Source: Whitmania pigra | Taxonomy: Eukaryota > Annelida > Clitellata > Hirudinida > Haemopidae | Direction: 5' to 3' | Assembly: GCA_021613335.1 (NCBI GenBank) | Contig: JAJTWR010000044.1 | Location: 1,067,501-1,131,500 of the forward strand | DNA: 64,000 nt | Shown: in pieces, positions 12,501-31,301 of the stretch | How positions within the stretch are numbered: position 1 is the first letter of the stretch | Layout: each line of letters starts with the position of its first letter | Program-made: the position numbers and the translations under genes | Notes under the pieces: model-generated | What the model was told of the DNA's origin: nothing | Database searches by the model: none | What the model saw: only the letters and a program-made list of their open reading frames with translations

Positions 12501-15500
12501 AAGAATGGATGCCTTATCTCCGTTGCTGGAAAGCAAAACCACAAAAGCAATTCCGTGTGAAGTAATAATTTTGGCTTTTAAATCATGATTGTTCACAAGC
12601 ATTGGACTCAGTTTCTTTCGTGAATATCTTTGAGGGTATTTTTCCTTTACAAGATGGCTAGCATTGTTGTAATGCTGCATTGTTTGCCAGCTAATATATC
12701 CTGCTTCATCTGTGATAACTTGTGTGTAACCTTTGATCATATGGTATCACATGATGACAGAATCAATAATTTCATCTGGTTCATTCCAAGATAATAACTA
12801 GTGGTTATGATAATTCACCAAAGATTTTTATTCAATTTAAAATTTAAATACTCACATTCTATCATTAGGATCATTGATGTCATTGTATATAATTTTCAAT
12901 CCTTACTACAGATCATGTCTGAAATATTGAAATTGTTGTCACCTGCAAGTTGTAGGTGTTAGATGAGAAGTCCTGATTATTATGGCTTCTGATAACAAGT
13001 AGGGCTAGTTAGAAAATAAAAAATTATTTAAGTGCCCCTGATTTTCACACTTGTGGAACAATACAAATTAATATAATTTTTAAAATACAATTCAGACTGA
13101 CATTTACAAACTGCCTTAAAATATGTTGGTATTCTAGCATGCTGGTTAGCTCAATGGTTTCTTGTTGCAGCAGTAATTGCACCAGTTGTAGCTTGTCATG
13201 TTCGCAACCCAGCCTGCATCCCAGGGAGTGCTCTATGGTAGGGATGCCATGCAAAGGATAGAATGATTATAAAGTGCCTTCATACCAATTTGGATACATA
13301 AGGCACTCAGAAGATTGGCTAAATGCAAAGACTTTGATTTTGATAAAGTTTAATTAGTCGAAGCTTTCGTAACTTTCAGAGTAATGAAACAGTTCCTGCT
13401 AAACCTTCCGCTTGCTCTCAAGAGCCCACCACTCCTAGCAAAGGTTCTGCAAGATGGCCTTTGATTGATTGGCCATTTTGAATTTGTTTAATCTGTTTTG
13501 TTTGAGGTCCTTTTGTTTTAACAGGGAGTGCTGTTGCGAGTTTTCGTTTTTATCATTTTAAGAAGAACTGCAAGGGTTATTAATTGTTTTGCTTTGGTTT
13601 GCGGTCTTTGGTCATTTACAGCATGAATGCTTACTTGCAGGTCCTGCATGTTTTACTTCTTTTGTGAGGTGTCATGTAAGTTGCTTTTTCTTCCAGCCTG
13701 GTTTTGGATCTCTTTTCCTGAGTGATGCTTTCTCACATCATGCAAAATATTAATGAAACAAGTGGTAGTTGATTCATTTATTTATTAATGTCTGCTTCGC
13801 AATGCTTTCATAATGGGGCAAGTGGAAAAATGGTACATAAGTAAATGTGATGTTATTTGCATTATAATTTATGGGGGTGATGGATTTAGCACAGTTTAAT
13901 TAAGTTTTGCATTAAAAACTCATGTTATTTCTCTTTAGTTTCACAGTATTTTAAATTCTAAATTCATTTTTTGAGAAAATAATTCTGCATGTTGTTTCTG
14001 CATGTCTTTTATTTCTTTGTGAAAACTCTCGCTTTCACGTGCATCTTAAGTTATGTTCGGCAACTAAATGTGACAACAATTTGATTCTCAAGCTATGGTT
14101 GGCAATTTGACCTTAGGAAACACTAGGTTTTGCATGCAATTAATCATTTGTTAAAAGATTAAGGTCAATTAGGGATTAATGTCCATCTTCTGTAGCCTTT
14201 TTAAGCCAATCAGCTTTTCTGCATGGAATTACCTATGTGCGTATTTCTTAATTTAGAAGAAACAAGTTCAACACCCAATACTTCTTTTGACCTAAAACTG
14301 GAAAAAGTAGTCCTAAATAAATTGCCAGCTGCTGATTTGAAGGAGAGTGTGGACCAAAGTGTGAGTGTTATTTAGTTTGATGTTTTGATTAATAATGATG
14401 TGACTCAGGTTGACTCAAAGGGTTGTCTGACATGAGATAAGGAAAAGCAACCTTGTCATGTGTCACATCTGTAATCTTGCCTTCATACCTCATAATAATA
14501 CACAAAGCACTCACACAGTTGGCTAAATATAAAAATACACAAAATATGTAGTTTTCTTTGTGATGTGTTACTTTAGATTCATCAATTTAAAAATTTTATT
14601 TTATGGCAGTATTGAACTTTCAATTTTCATCATTTAATGCAGGCTAAGTCACAGAACAGCTCAACCTTTATTGAAGGTATTTCTTAAATTACCTGAAATT
14701 TGGATAAAGATAATCATTTTGATTTAGGACATTTGTAAATGTTCAGGTTCTGTTTGTACCAAATATGTGAGTTTTTTTGCAAATATTTCTATATCCAAAT
14801 AGATGTGAATAAAGGTCCTTTTTGAAATATCAGCATCTTAGAACTTGAAATTGATGATTTTTATTCTTTCTGTAAAAGTTGTGACATCCGCAGGCTGATG
14901 TTGTTAGCTATGTGCAGTCTGAGATGGATGCTCTTGAGTTTGAACAAGCACAGATTGACCAAAGAGCCTCAGAAGTTGAAAAAGAACTGAGACAAGTTAT
15001 GGACACAGGCAAGCATTTTTCTTCAGTTGGATGTGCTGGAGCCCCTAATTGTGCCTTTTTTCAGGAAAAACTGTTGAAGAGGACAAATTGATGCAGGAAT
15101 GGTTTCTGCTGGTGAACAAAAAGAATGCACTCATTCGTAGACAGATGCAGCTCAACATTTTGTGGGTTTTTGTGATACATAATTAGTTTTTTGTTATTGA
15201 TTTCCATCAAATCTCTCTTAAATGCAAAATCTATTTGAATGAATATTTATTATTTCAGAGAAAAAGAAGAAGATTTGGAAAAAAGATTTGAACTTCTAAA
15301 CAAAGAATTAAGACAATCCATGGCTGTTGAAGGTATGAAATCTTCTAATAATGTGAATTTATTTATCACTTAACCTTGACTTTTGTTTGTAAATTATCTG
15401 TGTTTATTCTCATATTTGATGACATAAATTTGAATTTTGTAGAAGCTGAAAAGTCTGAGGATCAGAAAAAAAGAGAAATGTTACTACTGGAGGAACTCGT

Positions 15501-15955
15501 GTCCATCGTTAACAAACGAGATGAGTTAGTCCAACATTTGGACTCACAAGAAAAAGGGTTCGTTACCATTCGTGGGAATAAATTCTGGTTAAAAATTATG
15601 TGATGGCTAAAATATTTCATATTTTTTATAAGAATAACGATTTCATTTGGGGAACTGTTATCGTGATAAAAAAATTTAATTTAAAATATATTTTATTTTT
15701 GAGCTTACAAAAGTAAATAATTATCTTCCTTAAGGTTAATGACCTCTGGATAAATAAATTCAACATGTCACATCTTAAAACTAATTCTCTCAAAAATTAT
15801 TTCAATTTTCAACTCAGATGATGAATATTTGAATATATTCTAAATGAGCATTTTCAATCAGGATAGAAGAAGATGAAGAGATAGAGTGGGATTTGAACCA
15901 GAGGTTACATGAAAAGTCTTATCGAGAAGATGACAAGAGTTGTATTATACAATGA
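9527..15955 (+). CDS. EHBP1: EHBP1 (EH-domain-binding protein 1) orthologue
   Basis: EHBP1 links endosomal Rab GTPases to EHD proteins and actin in endocytic recycling. The start ATG at 9527 gives [17 protein letters not shown], nearly identical to the vertebrate N-terminus. Domains in order: an N-terminal C2-type domain (exons about 9527-9625, 9703-9758, 9994-10150, 10279-10466, including [13 protein letters not shown] at about 10525-10690); a polar linker; a calponin-homology domain (LLDWCKEVT...[20 protein letters not shown], 11186-11360, continued at 11420-11475 and 11541-11740); a helix-rich segment [16 protein letters not shown] (12441-12561); and a C-terminal bMERB coiled coil (14894-15010, 15065-15160, 15260-15332, 15443-15559, 15862-15955). 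It ends in Cys-Ile-Ile-Gln, a CaaX prenylation box like the vertebrate protein's. No NPF motif is seen in the exons I read. Introns hold SINE copies. Confidence 0.95.
9918..9935. repeat. (GAT)n microsatellite in EHBP1 intron
   Basis: Six consecutive GAT units lie in the second EHBP1 intron. Confidence 0.75.
13130..13330 (+). repeat. tRNA-derived SINE copy in EHBP1 intron
   Basis: This is a diverged member of the SINE described at 42640. The A-box-like TTAGCTCAATGG and B-box-like TGTTCGCAACCC are followed by the family's CCAGCCTGCAT segment. The tail reads TGCCTTCATACC...GGCACTCAGAAGATTGGCTAAAT, a longer 3' module that recurs at 14480 and, diverged, at 59100. Confidence 0.75.
14455..14545 (+). 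repeat. Truncated SINE tail in EHBP1 intron
   Basis: The segment CTTGCCTTCATACC...AAAGCACTCACACAGTTGGCTAAAT matches the 3' module of the SINE copy at 13260-13330. The tRNA-like head is diverged or missing, so this is a 5'-truncated copy. Confidence 0.6.
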
Positions 15956-16440
15956 AACATTACCCTGCATTTATTTTGAGTTTTAGGTCTCAGTCGAATA
16001 TTTAAGAGTTGAAATTGTAAATTTGTTTTTTATTGTTAATGGGTATACAAGACTATGGTTCACAACTTCTTTGCTTTTTTGATTGTTTGGAATGGACATG
16101 TTGGCTAATGACGGTTGCTTCCTTTTACATAAATATGTCTTTAATTTTTTTAATCTAGCATACAATTTTGCTAGTTAGTGTTTATTCAAGTTTTCTGACT
16201 TTGGTCTTGTCCAAGAAATTATAAATTTTTTTCTGTAGTTTTTGTACTTAATTTTTTGGATAAGCTGATGAGATTAATTTTAAGATCTTTTAGATGAACT
16301 CTTATCTGCATAGTTTATGTTTTTGGCGCTGTTAACAAATTTTAAGATGCATTTAAATTAATGTTGTTTTTTGTGTGAATATACACACCTTGCTTAATCA
16401 CAAAATGCCTGTCGGTATGTCTACTTTTAAAATAAATGTT
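15956..16440 (+). other. EHBP1 3' untranslated region with polyadenylation signal
   Basis: AT-rich, non-coding sequence follows the CaaX stop codon. An AATAAA at 16431-16436 is a plausible polyadenylation signal for EHBP1, about 480 bases past the stop. Confidence 0.5.
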
Positions 16441-17178
16441 CAATCTGAGCAGTAGAGTCCGACAGAAAATGATTTTTGGTGTTGGAACGAAAACGAAAGT
16501 AGACCGAAAAAGAAGGATAAAACGTAAACTTGAACCGACTTGAAAAAACGAAAAAAAAGTAGTTTTGTGTAATAAAGTATGTAATTTAATGTAAAAATAA
16601 AATTAAATAGTTTTAATTTATAAAAATAATATAGTATATATAATTTTTAAATTTATGGGCTAGTTTTAGACAAACTTATTAGAACTATATATGAAAACTT
16701 ATATTGTGGTGAGCCATAAGTGCCGATGTTCTTGTTTTGATTCCCGAGCTGACACAAAACTAAAAAACCGTATATGTTGTTGACATTAGCATTAATGGTA
16801 TAGCATAACCAAATGATTAAAAGTAAATTTTTTCTACATATTTATCAAAGTTTAAAAAAAATGTTGTCTGCAAAAGGAGTATAATAAAGTAATTATTTAT
16901 ATTACAAACATTCTTATCTTTTCCGGATTACCACAAACATCGACAAGCATTCACGTAGTTTATGGGTCGCCAAACCGATCATACGCTATTTAACTGTCTC
17001 CATTAATTTTGATCTTAGTTGGGTAAAATTAGTCTACAAAATAAGGCGAGAAATCAGCCAATTTATAAGTAAGAGTAAGATTAGTTCTGCTTGTTTATTT
17101 GCGTAGGCACTCGGAAAGGATGGTTGTAGCTATAACTATAGTCACCCAAAAATTTTTGAGGTTGTAGAGGTCATGAGG
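16441..17178. other. Intergenic AT-rich DNA, probable old repeat
   Basis: There is no coding exon here. The GAGTCCGACAGAAAATG stretch near 16455, followed by GAACGAAAACGAAAG, resembles the end of a DNA transposon, but I could not find a matching inverted end. The rest shows nothing I recognise. Confidence 0.4.
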
Positions 17179-17186
17179 CTGTAGAG

Positions 17187-17550
17187 CAGGGGTTCTCAAC
17201 CCCCTGTCCGTGAATCAAATGGTACCGGGCCGCCCAAGGAACAATAAATTATTTCCATTTCATTAAAAAAATTAAAATAGTTTGTAGGACTTTAGAATAA
17301 CCGCTGCCATCTCTTTCTTAGCGTGTTCGGTAAAATTATTGAGTCTGATTTTGTAACATTTTAAGAATAACGATTAACTTACCAAAAAAATGATACACTG
17401 TTGGCAGACAAAGTAGCTGCATTTAAAGCCAAACTGGAGTTGTGGGGAAAGCGCGTGAACAGAGGCATTTTGGACATGTTTCAAACATTAGCGGGGATTT
17501 TATGCGAGACTGAACCCGGTCCGCGGTGATAAAAAGGTTGAGGAACACTG
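17187..17550. mobile_element. Non-autonomous hAT transposon with 8-bp target duplication
   Basis: The 364-bp element begins CAGGGGTTCTCAACC and ends GGTTGAGGAACACTG, an imperfect terminal inverted repeat. It is flanked by a perfect 8-bp direct repeat CTGTAGAG (17179-17186 and 17551-17558). These ends and the 8-bp duplication are diagnostic of the hAT superfamily. Inside, 17401-17514 is open on the plus strand and encodes a transposase fragment (AAFKAKLELWGKRV), so this is an internally deleted copy of an autonomous element. Confidence 0.93.
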
Positions 17551-17589
17551 CTGTAGAGGATAGCCTGAAGTTCCTACAATGTCCTGCTC

Positions 17590-18530
17590 ATGGGGCTAGG
17601 GCATTAGCAGGATGACGTTCGCCCGTATTCTACTTGCGCATCTTTGTGCGTGTTTAACTTTGAGCTCCTAAACATCCTTCCCTGGAGTCTGAAACACGTT
17701 GGAGCGCACGATCACAAGCAGTTAAAGCTATCCATAAAGGACTGGACGAACTATAGTAGGGCTGCCAGACAAATTATTGGAGGACTAAACTACGATGCCT
17801 AAGCCAGAAGTGATGCAGAGCAGTTACTGGCGTACTAAATTTTAACCATAGTTTTCTGGAATGCCATTCTTGGAAAAATGTATCGTTTATAGATGCGCTT
17901 ACTATGAATTTCAAGGAAGCAGCAACGAATATTGAATCTTTGGAGCAAAAACTTGTCAAGCTTCATAGCGATCTGAGCCAAGTTGCTGTAGAAAACTCCA
18001 AAACAAAATGCACAGCATGGGGGATTGAGGTGGACAGAAGAATTAGGCGACGTTGGAAGATTTCTGGCAAATTGGCAAGAGATACAGGACTTTCAACAGA
18101 AGAAGAAATTATGCGAGTTATGAAGAACGTATTTGATTGACTTCAATAGTAGATGTCAATACTTTTTTACGACTAAAAGACCTGAGCACAAAATTTGGAT
18201 TGATTTTGGACTTTAAAAATTCTGCTATCTGACATGCAATATAAAATGCAATTTATCAAAATTGCACAGATTTTGGAAATTACTATGACATCAATGGGCA
18301 CGAACTTTTTACAGAAATTGACGATTGCAAAATAGTGCTCCATAACCGGAATGAAGTTCTATCAGATACTCCGTTAGATCTCCATAGCCTCAGCCATTTT
18401 CGATATTTGATTATTTTCCATCATTACTCAAACTACGAACAGCCTGATATCTCAAAGCAAGTTGCAGACATGCAGCTTCAGCCATCACGTTGTGTTTTCT
18501 CGTCAACTTAAAATTGTCAAGATAATGAAC
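17590..18530 (+). pseudogene. Decayed hAT transposase (ZMYM1-like) fragments
   Basis: Broken reading frames resemble hAT transposases of the ZMYM1/TTF-zinc-finger type. A stretch near 17680-17820 reads like the 'SLKHV...HDHAVKAIHKGLDEL...ARSDAEQLLA' region across frames. The segment 17904-18140 is open for 78 codons (NFKEAATNIESLEQKLVK), followed by frames continuing to about 18530 with stops and frameshifts. No function is expected. Confidence 0.6.
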
Positions 18531-18664
18531 ATCAGGCAATCTAGTTTACAACTTTGTCTTTATTCTCTAGTACGCGTGTCTTAATGCTTGCGTTGTCTTG
18601 ATGTTGATGAGACATAAAATTTGGAATCTATTTTATACGGTCTCATTCGCTCGGGCCCCGGAGG

Positions 18665-19113
18665 CAGAGGCGTAGCTAAGGGGGGGCGAGGGGGTACATA
18701 TGTCTCCGGGCGCCAAGATACAGGGGCGCTAAAATGAGGCTTAATGCATCAATGCGACAGGATCGTCTCAGTGATCTTGCTCTTCTTAGTATAGAAAGAG
18801 AAACGTTTGAGAAAACAGACTTTGATGACGTTATTGATCAGTTTGCAACTGTTAAATCAAGAAAAAGAAATCTATTTTAGACAGAATTAAACTACTATGC
18901 ATGTAAATCATCTTAGACTGATTGGGTGAAGCATGAGCTACTATTTGTAGAACGTTTTTTCACTTTTAAATGGATGCCTTGTGCCATTAAAATTTGATTT
19001 TTATTTCAATTTCTAATTTAGTGTAATACAGTAAGATTAAATATATAGACATGGAAAAGGGCGCCAATTCTATAGTTTGCCCCTGGGCGCAAAATACCCA
19101 GGCTACGCCTCTG
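18665..19113 (+). mobile_element. Non-autonomous hAT transposon with 8-bp target duplication and transposase tail
   Basis: The 449-bp element starts CAGAGGCGTAGC and ends GCTACGCCTCTG, a perfect 12-bp inverted repeat. It is flanked by a perfect 8-bp direct repeat CCCGGAGG (18657-18664 and 19114-19121). An open frame at 18734-18880 (49 codons with stop) encodes MRQDRLSDLALLSIERE and FDDVIDQFATVKSRK, the C-terminal dimerisation end of a hAT transposase. It is a deletion derivative that kept both termini and the 3' end of the gene. Confidence 0.95.
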
Positions 19114-19204
19114 CCCGGAGGTTCTCAGAATTCTGTTTGTAGTTTATTTAATTACAACAATGTTTGATTGAAACAAAAGTAGGTATGTTCTATTTCTATT
19201 AAAT

Positions 19205-19300
19205 TCGGTTATTAGAACTAAAAAGAGTGGTTATTACACAGATCCAGGTCTTCTTAACCACTACAAATAATTGTTATGTTATGTTATTTCTTTTTAAAGT
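19205..19300 (+). repeat. Hairpin repeat with TTATGTTATGTT tail, copy 1
   Basis: It contains GGTTATTAGAACTAAAAA, then GTGGTTATTACACAGATCC, CTTCTTAACCACTACAAAT and GTTATGTTATGTT. GTGGTTA and TAACCAC are inverted and can fold into a stem. The same order is seen at 60140-60240 (inverted, very similar), 58090-58150 and 51435-51510. Confidence 0.8.
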
Positions 19301-20037
19301 TTATGTTAATAGAACACAATGGCCAGATTCAGCCTTAACAACGAATTGCCGGAATAAAATCGATTTCAGTTTGAACCGAATTGTAATTAGTTGGTGATGC
19401 TACCAAGAAGGTTGTTTCTGCTTGACACAAAACCTTGCGATGGCGCCACGCGACAATCATCGTCTGCAATCGTGAATTTTAAAGAAAATTTTTACCTTTG
19501 CAAAAACCAAAATTATTTTTAATTAATTATATTTATCAGGTAATAGGTAACATGTTAAATCTTTTTGTTAAATAGTGTTGCAATTTAATCTAACGGAGTT
19601 TCATCCCATTTCTGGGGGTGTCGCCCAGATGATTTTTGTTATTGTTGTGGTGAGGTTGCGTCTAGATGGTCGGGTGAAGATTGGGGATGGTTGCGACAGA
19701 AGACTCGAGTCTCAATAAATTTGATGACGATTTTTCCCGTTTGTGGTTTTGAGTTATTGATTTTTGTTTGGCTGTACCTCGCTTCTATGTAAATTTTCGC
19801 AATGGTGATCGGATTATGTTGAAAAACATTTATAAGCAGACATTCTATTATTGTGCTGATATGTAAACATTAATGGAATATTAAGTGCTTTTTGGTTATA
19901 GCCAATTACCGTCTTAACTAAGCATTAGTTAGCAATTGCATTAAAATATCACAAGCTCTAAAGATTCCAAATTTATTGACTGGTGATTGTTTAGACTGTA
20001 TTTATGAAGTAAAAAGTTTGCTTCTAAAATGTAATTG

Positions 20038-30080
<10,043 letters not shown>

Positions 30081-30480
30081 TGTTCCTGATGATGCAGAAT
30101 CATCTTCTTTGATGTCCAAAATTTGCTATTTATTGTTTCAAAACAACATTACCATTATTATTTTAATGGCGAACCATTGTTATTTTAATTTGCAAATGAT
30201 GACTCAGAAATTTTGTCAAAACATAAGATATGTTTGGTTTTTTTTAATATAAAAAATTGGCTTGTAAGTTAAATTAAGCTTTAGATTTTTAAACAAATAA
30301 AAGTTTTGCTTTAAAATTGAAACAAAAGATTATAATAAAGCACTAAATTAATGGTTCCATTGCCAAAACTTGCTTATGTGATGTAAGTACTGTTAGTTTA
30401 CGTTGTTATTGATTGGCTCTGGAGATAGGATTAATGATATCGATTGAAGGCAAATAAAGGCCTTAAAAGACCTGAATTTG
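30081..30480 (+). other. SWIP 3' untranslated region and polyadenylation signal
   Basis: AT-rich sequence follows the SWIP stop. An AATAAA at 30296-30301 is a plausible polyadenylation signal, about 215 bases past the stop. I see no gene in this stretch. Confidence 0.5.
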
Positions 30481-30930
30481 TCAATTTCAGAGATTTTTAG
30501 AAAGGTTAATCGATCTAGAAAGCTTATAAGACGTTATTTGAATGATCCTGAAGGGTGGATCAAAAACTAATCCAGGAAGACCTCAAAAACTTTCTGAAAG
30601 TGAGGAACAAGTTGTCTTCCGTGTTTAGCTCAACAAGAAACTTAAAAAATATATTAAATTGGAGGTTAGTCAATATTCAGAAACCATATTCAGACGCCTT
30701 CAGAGTAGTTTTCTGATTTTTTTTAAGCGTCAGCATGAACCACTTTTAACGGAGGTTCATAAGATGATCCAGCTAAAGTGGACAAAAGAGATCAGTTCGG
30801 AGCTGAACTGAGACTGTCATTTTTTCCAGATAAAAAAAATTTTTTATGATCCAGATGGCAAAATGCCAGAAAACCCAAAAAATATGTTTTTAATAAAGAT
30901 ATTCAGAGTTGGCTCAGTGATGGATGATGA
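30480..30930 (+). pseudogene. Tc1/mariner transposase relic
   Basis: Broken plus-strand frames follow the order of a Tc1-type transposase. First comes a helix-turn-helix-like segment (SRKLIRRYLNDPEG, GRPQKLSESEEQVVF), then LKKYIKLEVSQYSETIFRRL, then LLTEVHKMIQLKWTKE, and finally a decayed catalytic region ending near YDPDGK. Stops interrupt the frame (for example near 30810), and the DDE residues cannot all be placed, so it is dead. No inverted ends were identified. Confidence 0.75.
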
Positions 30931-31035
30931 AGCAGTGCAACCAAGATAGTACCCTAACATCTGTTCGAACTCACGAAATAAACTTTTAATTCACGTTTCA
31001 AACCCAAGTTCAAAAGCGCCTTATTTTTATTTCAG
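30931..31035. repeat. Copy of a kinesin-gene intron/exon-edge segment
   Basis: About 105 bases, from AGCAGTGCAACCAAGAT through CTGTTCGAACTCACGAAATA to GCGCCTTA...TATTTCAG, closely match 34551-34664 in the same orientation, with a few substitutions and a short indel. The 34.6-kb copy lies at an intron/exon edge of the kinesin gene. Confidence 0.85.
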
Positions 31036-31082
31036 TGAATTATTCACGACTGATGAAATGTGCATCATATTAAACATGCACT

Positions 31083-31190
31083 CATCCAAATGTCGGCCCT
31101 CAAAATATTTGGGCTCAGAATTAGTGACAAATGTACACTAGAAAAGCTATTGTAAATATATTATTTCCTAAATAATGAAACTGTAAAAAA
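31083..31190 (+). repeat. WASHC4: Copy of a SWIP exon end and its donor-side intron
   Basis: About 105 bases closely match 24945-25050, with roughly one difference in eight. They include CCCTCAAAATATTTGGGCTC of the SWIP exon that ends INVK, and the intron after it (TAGAAAAGCT.TTGTAAATAT.TTATTTCCTA). The copy is in the same orientation and about 6 kb downstream, beyond the SWIP stop. It is non-functional. Confidence 0.88.
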
Positions 31191-31301
31191 ATGTTGTATG
31201 TTCAAATAACCAACATGTATTTAAAAGTTTTGCTTTGAAATTCCCACGACAATGATCATGTCATTTGAGAATGCCTTAATGCTTGTGGCATTTACGGGTG
31301 G

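Noticed and set aside
17904..18140. 78-codon open frame as a stand-alone gene
   Set aside because: Flanked by other broken pieces of a hAT transposase in the same order as the intact family; no start context and no splice signals.
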